A DNA stretch of 64,000 nucleotides, from positions 1 through 64,000 of the forward strand of contig NZ_LMEO01000009.1 in the NCBI RefSeq assembly GCF_001426375.1, given 5' to 3'. Source of the stretch: Paenibacillus sp. Root444D2. GTDB taxonomy: Bacteria; Bacillota; Bacilli; Paenibacillales; NBRC-103111. Both the position numbers and the translations under genes were made by a program. The notes under the pieces are model-generated. The model saw only the letters and a program-made list of their open reading frames with translations, had not been told where the DNA came from and made no database searches. How positions within the stretch are numbered: the first letter of the stretch is position 1; each line of letters starts with the position of its first letter. Shown here piece after piece: positions 8,672 to 16,241 of the stretch.

Positions 8672-9151
8672 ATGTCCATCTACAATATCGAGGTTAAAAC
8701 GATCTCAGGCGAAACGAGGTCACTATCCGAATATAAAGGAAAAGTGCTGCTCATTGTAAATACAGCAAGTGCATGCGGGCTTACACCGCATTATAAAGGG
8801 CTCCAAAGCTTATATGAGCAGTACCAAGATAAAGGATTGGTAGTTCTGGGATTCCCTTGTAATCAATTTGGCGGTCAAGAGCCAGGCACGAATGAAGAAA
8901 TCCAAAGCTTCTGTGAGCTCAACTACAACGTGACATTCCCGTTATTTGATAAAATCGATGTGAAGGGTGAAAATGCTCATCCCTTATATACTTACTTGTT
9001 AACTCATACACCTGAAACCTATCGGACAGGAGAAATCGAATGGAATTTCGTGAAATTCCTAGTTAATGCCAGCGGTATTGTTGTTAAACAGTACAGCGCT
9101 AGTACGGATCCAGCGACTATCGCTCCGGATATTGAAGCAATTTTAGCATAG
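8672..9151 (+). CDS. Glutathione peroxidase family protein (BsaA-like)
   Basis: Thiol peroxidase reducing hydrogen peroxide or lipid hydroperoxides, in bacilli probably with thioredoxin or bacillithiol rather than glutathione. The 159-aa protein has the peroxidatic Cys35 in NTASACGLT, the Gln block FPCNQFGGQEPG near 66-77 (with the likely resolving Cys), and the WNFVKFLV block with the catalytic Trp near 123. There is no signal peptide. GGAGCGTGGAGGT precedes the ATG. The neighbouring bshB2 operon fits a thiol-redox context. Confidence 0.92.
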   Translation: MSIYNIEVKTISGETRSLSEYKGKVLLIVNTASACGLTPHYKGLQSLYEQYQDKGLVVLGFPCNQFGGQEPGTNEEIQSFCELNYNVTFPLFDKIDVKGENAHPLYTYLLTHTPETYRTGEIEWNFVKFLVNASGIVVKQYSASTDPATIAPDIEAILA

Positions 9152-9168
9152 AATAAATAAAAAAGCTG

Positions 9169-9197
9169 TTGCATCTACGATAGAGGCTCGCTATAAT
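9169..9197 (+). promoter_or_regulatory. SigA-type promoter of the attenuated operon
   Basis: TTGCAT (9169-9174), a 17-bp spacer and a perfect TATAAT (9192-9197) lie 34 bp before a short leader ORF, so transcription would begin near 9204. Confidence 0.75.
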
Positions 9198-9231
9198 CAT
9201 AATAATCATGAAGTTGAAGGAGACGAATCAT

Positions 9232-9282
9232 ATGAAAAACACAGCTTGGTTCGTACAAATTCATTATTTTTATAGGCGTTAG
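9232..9282 (+). CDS. 16-aa aromatic-rich leader peptide
   Basis: ATG 9232, preceded by GAAGGAG, opens MKNTAWFVQIHYFYRR and stops at TAG 9280-9282. Six of 16 residues are Trp, Phe, Tyr or His, and the peptide ends in Arg-Arg before the stop. The stop codon lies inside the left arm of a downstream hairpin (9276-9283), so ribosome position would decide which RNA fold forms. This is the arrangement of a regulatory leader peptide. It could sense aromatic/His tRNA charging or a ribosome-targeting drug; the sequence does not decide. Confidence 0.75.
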   Translation: MKNTAWFVQIHYFYRR

Positions 9283-9380
9283 CACACACCTGTACATATC
9301 AGGGTGGGCTAACGCATTTCGCGTTGGCCTCCCTGCGGGATAGCAATTCGCGCAGGACCATAGGTCCGGCGCGTTTTTTT
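9276..9380 (+). promoter_or_regulatory. Attenuator with competing hairpins and terminator
   Basis: Four structures overlap. Hairpin 1:2 is GCGTTAGC (9276-9283) with GCTAACGC (9308-9315), plus inner pairs CACC/GGTG and TG/CA. Hairpin 2:3 pairs 9300-9315 with 9321-9335 (15 bp, one bulged T, loop ATTTC). Pairing 3:4 is CCTGCG (9332-9337) with CGCAGG (9351-9356). The terminator is CGCGC-A-GGACC (9349-9359) with GGTCC-G-GCGCG (9363-9373), then seven T. Forming 1:2 frees segment 3 for 3:4 and blocks the terminator; forming 2:3 leaves the terminator intact. Confidence 0.72.
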
Positions 9381-9410
9381 ATCTCGTTAAGAATGGAAAG
9401 GGTGGATGGT

Positions 9411-9776
9411 ATGCAAAACGTGGAAGGATCAAATGTAGGTTGGAGTTCAGAAGATTCGTATGGAAAGCAGCAAGAAGAGCAAGCTATGGTCATCCTTCTT
9501 GACCCTATAGCTTCTGAAGCTGCAGGTCGAATGAAAAATGAGCTGAAACTAGCTGGTATAGGTATTATGATCGTTGATGAGAAGTTAGATTTGGATAAGC
9601 AGCTAACTGCTGCGACAAAGCTTGGAATTCGTTTTATTATCTGCATAGGCTTGGAAGACAGCTCGACTGACCAAGTGAAGTTAATGGATATGCAGGATCT
9701 ACATGAGAAAGTGATGCCGATGGATCAAGCGATTTATTGCATCGAAAAGATTTATCCGCCAGCAGATTTTACATAA
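9411..9776 (+). CDS. Free-standing class II tRNA-synthetase anticodon-binding domain protein
   Basis: The 121-aa protein from about residue 25 looks like the anticodon-binding domain found at the C terminus of His, Gly, Thr and Pro tRNA synthetases: an initial beta strand (AMVILLDPIAS), a helix with an R/K-rich face, then KQLTAATKLGIRFIICIGLED, which matches the usual K-x-x-A-x-x-x-G-I-P-F-x-x-x-I-G pattern. No catalytic domain is attached. The first 24 residues are polar and unlike the family. ATG 9411 has AAAGGGTGG just upstream. It is the first gene after the attenuator and 20 bp before bshB2. RNA binding or a regulatory role is inference. Confidence 0.68.
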   Translation: MQNVEGSNVGWSSEDSYGKQQEEQAMVILLDPIASEAAGRMKNELKLAGIGIMIVDEKLDLDKQLTAATKLGIRFIICIGLEDSSTDQVKLMDMQDLHEKVMPMDQAIYCIEKIYPPADFT

Positions 9777-9796
9777 AAAGAGAGTGGAGTGAAGAG

Positions 9797-10486
9797 ATGA
9801 AGCACCGATATGGATTTATATTTGCACATCCGGATGATGAGACGTTTCTTAGTGCGTGCATCATTCGCAAGCTTGCCGATCAAGGGGAAAATCCTGTTTT
9901 GTTGTTGGCAACACGAGGTGATGCGGGAAGACAAGGGCTAGAGCGGGCAAAAGATCGATCAGAACTGGCTAAACTGCGAGAGAAAGAGATGGAGGAAGCC
10001 GCCAAAATACTGGGCTTATCACACGTGGAGCACTTAGGTTGGCCAGATGGTCAGCTCGCAGAGATTAATTTCGATGCACTAGTTGCAGGTGTTATCGCTT
10101 TTATTCAGCGGTACGAGGTTGAGGTACTATTCACTTTTCCAGAGGATGGGGGCAATGGTCACCCTGATCATATCACCATTTCCAAGGCGACAACGGCGGC
10201 AGTATTAAGTGGGAAATGTCCGAGTGTACGCAAGTTATATTATGCAGCAGCAGCTTCATTACTAGCAAAAGGTCACAAGCCTTCGATAGTAGTAGATACA
10301 GAAGCTGGTTGGCCGATCAAGGCAGCAGCCTTGCGGGCTCATGCAACTCAGCATGTAACAATTTCCAAACATTTCGGTGAACTTGATGTTTTTCCGGAAA
10401 ATCGTCGATGGGAAGCTTTTGTGCTCGGTTGGCAGGATGGAACGATATGGCCAGAGCAGGACTTAACGAAGGTACTGGAAGAATAG
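9797..10486 (+). CDS. bshB2: Bacillithiol biosynthesis deacetylase BshB2-type (LmbE/PIG-L)
   Basis: Zinc-dependent deacetylase that removes acetyl from GlcNAc-malate in bacillithiol synthesis, or the related deacetylation of bacillithiol conjugates. The 229-aa LmbE-fold protein has the metal motif AHPDDE at residues 10-15 and HPDH near 122-125 (with the preceding GGNG). ATG 9797 follows GGAGTGAAGAG; the frame is open 20 codons further, overlapping the previous gene, with no better start. The assignment to BshB2 over other LmbE deacetylases rests on length and context with YpdA (62219) and peroxidase genes. Confidence 0.82.
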   Translation: MKHRYGFIFAHPDDETFLSACIIRKLADQGENPVLLLATRGDAGRQGLERAKDRSELAKLREKEMEEAAKILGLSHVEHLGWPDGQLAEINFDALVAGVIAFIQRYEVEVLFTFPEDGGNGHPDHITISKATTAAVLSGKCPSVRKLYYAAAASLLAKGHKPSIVVDTEAGWPIKAAALRAHATQHVTISKHFGELDVFPENRRWEAFVLGWQDGTIWPEQDLTKVLEE

Positions 10487-10531
10487 GGAAAGTAAGTGGT
10501 ATAATAGGGGACAAGGCAGGTGAACGACTTC

Positions 10532-11068
10532 ATGGCAATTATAGCCAAAATTGAAGCTGTACTTATCGCGGATGACGCTTCAACGTTTGTAACGAGAGAA
10601 ATCGACGGTGTCGAACTAAGTTTTGGGGGCATTGAAGGCGATCGTCACTTCGGTTTATTCGCCAAAGCGGACTCGCGGCAGCCCATGTACAAAAGAGGCC
10701 AAGAGATAATGAATCGTCGTCAACTCAGTATTGTATCTGTTGAGGAACTGCAAGGCATTGCGCAGCGACTGGGTGTGGAAACAATTAAACCTGAGTGGTT
10801 GGGTGCAAATATTGTTGTGAGCGGTGCTCCTGAATTAACCAAGCTTCCTATGGGAATCCGAATGATCCTGCCAAGTGGCGGCGGACTTGTGTGCGAAGGT
10901 GAGAACGAGCCTTGTGCAGGTCCTGGTAAGCAAATTGCCAATTACTACGGAGACAGAAGTCTAACGCAACAATTTATCAAACATGCTGGGCAAAGTAGAG
11001 GGATTGTCGCTTACGTGGAACGCCCAGGTGAACTAAAACCAGGTGACTTGGTCGAGATTCAAATTTAA
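10532..11068 (+). CDS. MOSC domain protein
   Basis: Stand-alone MOSC (molybdenum cofactor sulfurase C-terminal) domain, 178 aa, of the YiiM-like type. Such proteins handle sulfur or hydroxylamine-type detoxification with molybdenum cofactor. The conserved Cys is in GENEPC near residue 127, and the entry motif GIEGDRHFG is near residue 35. ATG 10532 has GGCAGGTG upstream; GTG 10520 is an in-frame alternative. A TATAAT is present at about 10500, so it may have its own promoter besides read-through from bshB2, 45 bp upstream. Confidence 0.85.
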   Translation: MAIIAKIEAVLIADDASTFVTREIDGVELSFGGIEGDRHFGLFAKADSRQPMYKRGQEIMNRRQLSIVSVEELQGIAQRLGVETIKPEWLGANIVVSGAPELTKLPMGIRMILPSGGGLVCEGENEPCAGPGKQIANYYGDRSLTQQFIKHAGQSRGIVAYVERPGELKPGDLVEIQI

Positions 11069-11170
11069 TTGCATTTATTTCATAAGGTACCCCCAGAAGT
11101 GTGCGCCTCTTCTCGAAATCTATATTAGAGAGATTTATCATAGAGAATTGGATCAGGAAGGTGTAGAGAA

Positions 11171-11374
11171 ATGTCACTTTGCAACTGTGAAACATGCGGA
11201 CAAGTTTATATTTCGAAATTTGAAAAGCATTGTAAATCTTGCTCCCAGCTTCAAATAAAAGAGTCCCACAAAGTGAAGGATTTCGTTCGGGCTCATCCGC
11301 GTGCCACACTTATTGAGGTTTACCACCAAACGGGTGTATCTTTGAAAACGATAAAAGAACTTATGAGAGCTTGA
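11171..11374 (+). CDS. Short zinc-ribbon plus helix-turn-helix protein (YvyF-like)
   Basis: The 67-aa protein has a four-cysteine zinc ribbon (CNCETCG and CKSC, using Cys 4/6/9 and 21/24) followed by a compact helical segment (TLIEVYHQTGVSLKTIKELMRA) resembling the end of the flagellar-operon protein YvyF (TIGR03826). It is about half the length of B. subtilis YvyF as I remember it, and no flagellar gene is nearby. AGGAAGGTG precedes the ATG, and a strong terminator follows. A DNA-binding role is plausible but unproven. Confidence 0.72.
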   Translation: MSLCNCETCGQVYISKFEKHCKSCSQLQIKESHKVKDFVRAHPRATLIEVYHQTGVSLKTIKELMRA

Positions 11375-11390
11375 ATACATAGAAAATGAC

Positions 11391-11433
11391 AAAAACCATG
11401 ATGATCTTCATTGAAGATTTCATGGTTTTTTTT
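11391..11433 (+). terminator. Rho-independent terminator
   Basis: AAAAACCATG (11391-11400) pairs with CATGGTTTTT (11421-11430), with GATCTTC/GAAGATT inside, followed by T residues. Confidence 0.9.
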
Positions 11434-11832
11434 ATGTGGGAGCGGATTGATTGGATGCGCCTATAAGGACTGGGAGGCAGCGATAAGAAGTGGTGAGGAA
11501 CTAGTGAAAGGAACCAGCTAAAGGAACTAGAATGCGCTATTTGTCTCAAATATACGCCTATATTCGTTTAAAGGGAATAAGGATTCGTTATTTTGCAGTT
11601 CTTGTCCAAAAATACGGCATTTGTAGGGAAATAAGTGATTGACGTTCCGTTTCCAAAGCAAAATAGCGACTTTCGAGCAAAATAAGGCATTGGCGTTCCG
11701 CTCATGAAGGTTCAGGGTGGGGGTATTATGAAAGTGATAGCTATTCTAGTATATGAATCAGTTGAAAACCAGCACCCAGCTCCCCCCGCCGCGCTTTTAC
11801 TGGTTCAAAAGGAAGTAACTGAGACAAGTAAG
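11434..11832. repeat. Gene-free 400-bp region with AT-rich dispersed repeats
   Basis: No convincing ORF. Two 21-nt copies of AAATAAGNNATTGNCGTTCCG lie at 11629-11649 and 11680-11700 (51-bp period, 17 of 21 identical). Shorter related pieces (AATACGGCATT, AATAGCGACTT, GAATAAGGATTCGTTATTTT) are interspersed between 11530 and 11710. This resembles the degenerate intergenic repeats common in Paenibacillus genomes. The remainder (11434-11530 and 11710-11832) shows nothing I can name. Confidence 0.55.
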
Positions 11833-11869
11833 AAAAAGCCTTCAATTCCCAAGGGATTGAAGGCTTTTT
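11833..11869. terminator. Bidirectional terminator
   Basis: A near-perfect inverted repeat of AAAAAGCCTTCAAT with a 2-nt loop and T runs on both strands. It ends the minus-strand VWA gene. Confidence 0.88.
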
Positions 11870-11888
11870 CGCTATTTTAAAGCTCTCA

Positions 11889-13598
11889 CTATCGCTTAGC
11901 AAACACATCCAGAAGAAGTTCATCCTTCACTGGATCTTGAACATCCCAGGCTGTCGCGAATCTAACTTGGTGAGAAACGCCGACAATTTCGTACTTCTGA
12001 ACGAGATGTTGGCGGGCGGAGCCGATAATGAGCGAATGCAGCCGCAGCTGCTTCTTCTGACCAAGAGCGCCAAGCTTTTGCAGCGTTGCTTTGGAGATTT
12101 GGCCGACACCATCGGTGACCATCACGAAGTCGGCATCGTGAAACTGCCGCTCGTGCTGTACGATGTCCATGCCTCTGCTCAGCGGCGCGTCGAAGTTCGT
12201 GCCGCCACCGAAAGCGAGCTGAGCCAGACCATAGAAGCGGTCCCAATCCGGCCGCTTATAAGATAGTACATGCTCGATGAGCTCGCCCTTCGCCCCGAAC
12301 AAGAGCAGGACGAAGTCCCGCCGCTCGAGGAGGGAGAAGGAGGCAAAGGTCGCCGTAAACAGCTGCGCAAGCCGCAGCTTGCTGCCTCGCATCGAGTGGG
12401 AGGTATCGAGCATGCAGATAACAGGACCTTTCTGCGGCTCTTCAACTGAGCCGGTGTAGTTGTAGGTCATGAGCTTATTTTCCATCCATTTGACGAGAAA
12501 ATAAGGCTCGAAATCTTCATCAGCGAGCAGGCTGGCTTCGCTCGGAAGCAGATGCGCGATGTCGCCAGACTGGCGCAAATCATCGTAGGCTTCCGGAACG
12601 TAAGGCGAGCGCAGCTTCTTCCGCTGCACCCGAAGGTGATGGATGTTCCGTCCCACCTCCTGCAGGAAAGACACCAGATCCTTGCTGCGCTTCAGTTTCT
12701 CAATCCACTGCACGTAGCGCTCGAACGTCTGCCGCCGCAATTTCCCCAGCTCGCTGCCCCAGCGCCGGTTCGCTAGCCGCTGACTCGCTTGCACGAGCTC
12801 GTGCACATTGAAGCTGTCCGTCTCTTCGAGGGACAGCGTCTCCTTTAAAGCCTGACCGAGCCAGTCGCCAAGCTCGGCCTCGATCTCCTTCATGGCCGCG
12901 ATGTCGCGCGCGCTCATGCGGTCCAGCTGCCGCTCGCGGCGCTCGAGTTCCTCTTCCGCCTTGCGCAGCTTCGCCTTCAGCTTATCGCGCTTCATGAACT
13001 CGGTGCGCATCTCGCTTTGCAGCTCCGTGATGCGCTGCTTCAGCGCGCGTATCTCCTCGGCGATGAGCGGCCTCGAATCGACGGCTTCCTGCTTGTCTTC
13101 GACGGCGCGTTTCCCTTGCTGCAGTGTATACCCAACGAGCCGCAGCTTCTCGATTTGCTTCTCGGAGAGACGCTCACTGACGCTCTTTTCCTCTTGCCCG
13201 CTCATCTGTTGCTTCTTCTCGAAGCCGAAGCCGCTCATTTGTTGTTCCTTTTGTCTGCGTTTGACTTCTTTTTCATAGGACTCGGTAAGCCACATCAGCG
13301 CCTTAAGCGCTGTTTTGAAAGAAGCATTTACTTGTCCAATTGTTCGAGGATGTATGGACACATAGAAGTACTGCTTGCGCAGCGTTAAGACCATCCAGCG
13401 GTGGAAGGGGGTTTCCTCTACGGTGCCGTCCACATCAGGCTTCGTTAAATAGAAGCACATAAAGAAATCTGCAAAAAGTTCAAGCGTAAACCAAGGGGCT
13501 TGCCTTACGGCCTCGCGCATCCATTCTTGTGCGACGCGCGATGAGTGTACGTAGCCCTCGAACACATACCTGTCAACCCGAGTGCAGCGTATGATCAT
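11889..13598 (-). CDS. VWA-domain protein, ViaA-like partner of the MoxR ATPase
   Basis: The 569-aa protein has a helical N-terminal half with a long charged coiled coil (about residues 150-235, rich in Arg/Glu) and a C-terminal von Willebrand A domain. The MIDAS motif is intact: DTSHSM near 394-399, a threonine further on, and TDG near 500. This layout matches ViaA of the RavA-ViaA chaperone-like system. It starts 12 bp after the ATPase gene with AAGAGGT as ribosome binding site, so the two are co-transcribed. The middle of the gene (about 12000-13200) is much richer in GC than its surroundings. Confidence 0.85.
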   Translation of the reverse strand: MIIRCTRVDRYVFEGYVHSSRVAQEWMREAVRQAPWFTLELFADFFMCFYLTKPDVDGTVEETPFHRWMVLTLRKQYFYVSIHPRTIGQVNASFKTALKALMWLTESYEKEVKRRQKEQQMSGFGFEKKQQMSGQEEKSVSERLSEKQIEKLRLVGYTLQQGKRAVEDKQEAVDSRPLIAEEIRALKQRITELQSEMRTEFMKRDKLKAKLRKAEEELERRERQLDRMSARDIAAMKEIEAELGDWLGQALKETLSLEETDSFNVHELVQASQRLANRRWGSELGKLRRQTFERYVQWIEKLKRSKDLVSFLQEVGRNIHHLRVQRKKLRSPYVPEAYDDLRQSGDIAHLLPSEASLLADEDFEPYFLVKWMENKLMTYNYTGSVEEPQKGPVICMLDTSHSMRGSKLRLAQLFTATFASFSLLERRDFVLLLFGAKGELIEHVLSYKRPDWDRFYGLAQLAFGGGTNFDAPLSRGMDIVQHERQFHDADFVMVTDGVGQISKATLQKLGALGQKKQLRLHSLIIGSARQHLVQKYEIVGVSHQVRFATAWDVQDPVKDELLLDVFAKR

Positions 13599-13610
13599 AT
13601 AGGTAACCTC

Positions 13611-14912
13611 TTATAACGTATAGTCGTATATAATTCCCGGGATTTCCCGGTCAAACAATGTGCGATATAAGCCTTGGATCGATTGTAATATGCGCTCGCC
13701 CTGAATGCGTAAGTGCGTGAATTTAACGGCATACTGCTCGGGATGCTGCAGAAAAATAGATTGAGAAGCAATCCATTCCGGTAATTTCTTTTCTTTCTCC
13801 TGCCAGGAGACAAGTCTGCCGCGTAAGCTTCTGGCTGTTTCTTCCAGCTCAGTGCGACAATCTTCCAAAGTTACTTTCAATCGCTCGGAAGCATCCTTAT
13901 TTAAAGCGCCGCCGATTTCTTTTTTAAATTGGAAGGCATGTAATTCATCTTCTTTCTCCAACCATTTCTTAACCGTCAAGTTATATTGAAGCAGCGGGAG
14001 TTCTTGTTCCATTTCTCGTTTGAGCATGTCCTGGAATAAGGAGTCGAAAATGGCTTTGAGCTCTGCCAAATCTTCAGGGAAATCCCACAGCATATGCGGG
14101 GTTAGTACGGTATCCCACACATTGACAGCGCTGCGCCCATGGATAGCTGCTGAAATCTTCCACGAATGGCCAATCTTGTGGTAGCGTCGATCCGAAAGCA
14201 CGTATTCTTTCTCTTCAAGAGCTGTCTTCAATTGAAAAAGCATGTAAACCAGCGCATCTGGCAATTGAACCTCGGCCGCTTGAGACTTCAACTGTTTCAC
14301 CAATTCCGTTGATAGAAGGGCAGGGAGAGGTGTGGTTGGTGCCTGAAACATGAGTTCAAAGCTGGATATTTGCTTGACATATTCGACTTCAAAACGGAAC
14401 AGGAAACGGTCGTACAGCGCTGCTAATTGTTCGTTATCTTCAGGCAATTCATTCGATGCTGCCATTAAGAATAGAAGGGGAGATTGCTGCTTTTGCCGTC
14501 CATTGAAGAAGACACGTTCATTCAAGACAGAAAGAAGCGCATTAAGTATGGCGCTGTTCGCTTTGAATATTTCATCGAGAAAGGCGAAGCGGGCACTTGG
14601 TAAGTAGCCGTCTGTGAGCCTTACATACTCATCATTTTTAAGCTTTTGTAAGGAAACAGGCCCGAATAATTCGTCAGGTGTTGTGAATCGGGTTAATAAG
14701 TAATCATAATAAGGTTCATTACCGAATAATTCGGCGGCAGCGCGTGCTAATTGAGATTTGGCTGAACCGGGAGGTCCAACCAATAAGACATGTTCGCCAC
14801 TCATGATAGCGAGTAGTAAGACACGGATGAGCTCTTCCCGTTCCATGAACCGTTTTTCGAGATGACCCATAGCTTCTCTTAATTTGTTCTGTATGACGAT
14901 GGGTTCTTTCAC
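13611..14912 (-). CDS. MoxR-family AAA+ ATPase (RavA-like)
   Basis: AAA+ ATPase acting with a VWA protein on protein complexes or membrane-bound targets. The 433-aa product has Walker A GPPGSAKS at 46-53, Walker B with FLDEIFK near 110, sensor-1 in MAASNELPEDNE, and a long helical C-terminal region as in RavA. The start is GTG 14912, with AAGGGGGA 7 nt upstream; the frame extends 17 codons further to a TTG without a ribosome binding site. It is first in a two-gene operon with the VWA gene. Confidence 0.87.
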   Translation of the reverse strand: MKEPIVIQNKLREAMGHLEKRFMEREELIRVLLLAIMSGEHVLLVGPPGSAKSQLARAAAELFGNEPYYDYLLTRFTTPDELFGPVSLQKLKNDEYVRLTDGYLPSARFAFLDEIFKANSAILNALLSVLNERVFFNGRQKQQSPLLFLMAASNELPEDNEQLAALYDRFLFRFEVEYVKQISSFELMFQAPTTPLPALLSTELVKQLKSQAAEVQLPDALVYMLFQLKTALEEKEYVLSDRRYHKIGHSWKISAAIHGRSAVNVWDTVLTPHMLWDFPEDLAELKAIFDSLFQDMLKREMEQELPLLQYNLTVKKWLEKEDELHAFQFKKEIGGALNKDASERLKVTLEDCRTELEETARSLRGRLVSWQEKEKKLPEWIASQSIFLQHPEQYAVKFTHLRIQGERILQSIQGLYRTLFDREIPGIIYDYTL

Positions 14913-15073
14913 ATTGTTGTCCCCCTTGGCGTAATCAAAGCTCGTATGTTTATATTGTATCAAACTGCCCGGTAAACATCGAATATGCTACAATAAGACC
15001 TGTAGTATCTACACTACTTTTATCTGAGCCTGCAGTTATCAGTCTTCTAAGAAAATACAAAGGAGCGTTATCC

Positions 15074-15400
15074 ATGCCACAAATGATCGTTAGAGGAATT
15101 AGTGTTCCTCAAATTCAATCCATTAGTACGGCGTTAATTGAAGAACTAGCTCAAGTATGCTCGTGCGGAACGGACAATTTTATGCTGGAATGTCTTCCCA
15201 CAGTTTCTATATTTGAAGGAAAGCAAGTCCATACATACCCTTTTATTGAAGTAGGTTGGTTCGAGAGAGGGCAGGAAACGCGTGACCAGTATGCTAGCGT
15301 ACTGACCAAACACGTTCTTTCGCTGGGCATTCCTGAGGTGGAGATCGCTTTTCGAGTATACCGGGAGGACAGCTATTATTGGAATGGGAAGTTAATTTGA
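15074..15400 (+). CDS. DUF1904 family protein
   Basis: The 108-aa protein matches the DUF1904 pattern I remember (MPxxIVRGI at the N terminus, a Cys-x-Cys near residues 29-31, FIEVGWFERGQE in the middle). The fold is thought tautomerase-like, but no function is established. AAAGGAGCG precedes the ATG. The next gene starts 42 bp downstream on the same strand. Confidence 0.78.
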   Translation: MPQMIVRGISVPQIQSISTALIEELAQVCSCGTDNFMLECLPTVSIFEGKQVHTYPFIEVGWFERGQETRDQYASVLTKHVLSLGIPEVEIAFRVYREDSYYWNGKLI

Positions 15401-15442
15401 ACGAATATCATGGCTAATAGATTAAATGAAGGAGTGGTCCAT

Positions 15443-15940
15443 ATGCGGATTGGTGTGATCTCGGATACTCATTTATCACCTCGGGTTCAGAAACTGCCAG
15501 ATGCGTTAATTGCAGGTTTACAAGGTGTTGATCTTATTATTCATGCCGGAGACTGGGTGAGTGAGCACGTTGTTGACTTGGTTGAGCGAATCGCACCTTG
15601 CGAATCTGTGGCAGGTAACAATGACGGATCTGACATCATAGAACGATTTGGCTTGAGGAAAATACTGACACTCGGCGACTATCGAATAGGTCTTATCCAT
15701 GGAGACGGCTTTCGTAAAACGACAGAGGAAAGAGCCCGAGAAGCGTTCCAGGCCGAGCGGCCGGATATCGTCATCTTCGGACATTCCCATGTTCCATACC
15801 AGCAAACGATTAATGGCATTCTCATGTTTAATCCAGGCTCGCCTACGGATAAAAGAAGGCAGCCGCAATACTCCTACGGTATCATCGAGATCGGTGATAG
15901 CATTCATGCGAAGCATTTCTTTTACGATAGTAAGGCTTAG
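15443..15940 (+). CDS. YfcE/MJ0936-type metallophosphoesterase
   Basis: Small calcineurin-like phosphodiesterase, 165 aa. Metal motifs are DTH (Asp8/His10), HAGDW near 35, GNNDG near 61, and GHSHVPY near 112-118; the C-terminal FNPGSPTDKR is typical of YfcE. Substrates of the family are phosphodiesters of uncertain identity. ATG 15443 follows GAAGGAGTGG; the frame opens 11 codons earlier without need. Confidence 0.9.
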   Translation: MRIGVISDTHLSPRVQKLPDALIAGLQGVDLIIHAGDWVSEHVVDLVERIAPCESVAGNNDGSDIIERFGLRKILTLGDYRIGLIHGDGFRKTTEERAREAFQAERPDIVIFGHSHVPYQQTINGILMFNPGSPTDKRRQPQYSYGIIEIGDSIHAKHFFYDSKA

Positions 15941-15964
15941 CATCTGACATTGCGTACATCTGCT

Positions 15965-16240
15965 CTATCCGCCGGAGACAGCCTGGAAAACGATAAGCTG
16001 ATCCCCTTGCTGCAGCGTGATATTTAAGTCATCCAGCCATGCGATATTCGTGTCATTGTAATAGAGCAGGACATGCTTTCGGACTTGTCCGGTTTCGGTC
16101 CAAAGATGAACGCGCAGCAGGGGATAGCTCGATATAAGTTGATCTAGTGCATCCTGTAACGTAAGCGCATCCAATTGAAATTTAACGTTTCCCCCTGTGC
16201 AATCACGCAGCAAGGAGGGGACGCTGACGGTAATAAGCAT
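15965..16240 (-). CDS. MoaD/ThiS-like ubiquitin-fold sulfur carrier
   Basis: A 91-residue beta-grasp protein ending in SGG, the thiocarboxylatable Gly-Gly tail of MoaD and ThiS proteins, with the typical GDQLIVFQAVSGG end. Its ATG (16238-16240) lies one base after the stop of the upstream BNR-repeat gene and its ribosome binding site TTGGAGG is inside that gene, so translation is coupled. No MoaE or ThiF-like activating enzyme is nearby, so which cofactor it serves is open. Confidence 0.82.
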   Translation of the reverse strand: MLITVSVPSLLRDCTGGNVKFQLDALTLQDALDQLISSYPLLRVHLWTETGQVRKHVLLYYNDTNIAWLDDLNITLQQGDQLIVFQAVSGG

Positions 16241-16241
16241 G

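Noticed and set aside
9300..9380. T-box riboswitch, because AGGGTGG followed by a CCCT-containing segment resembles the T-box antiterminator
   Set aside because: The conserved TGGNACCGCG core is absent and there is no specifier stem; only about 100 nt precede the terminator and they contain a leader ORF with its own ribosome binding site.
12277..13388. Several long ORFs on the plus strand opposite the VWA gene
   Set aside because: They are shadows caused by the high GC content of the coiled-coil coding region; the minus-strand protein has clear motifs.
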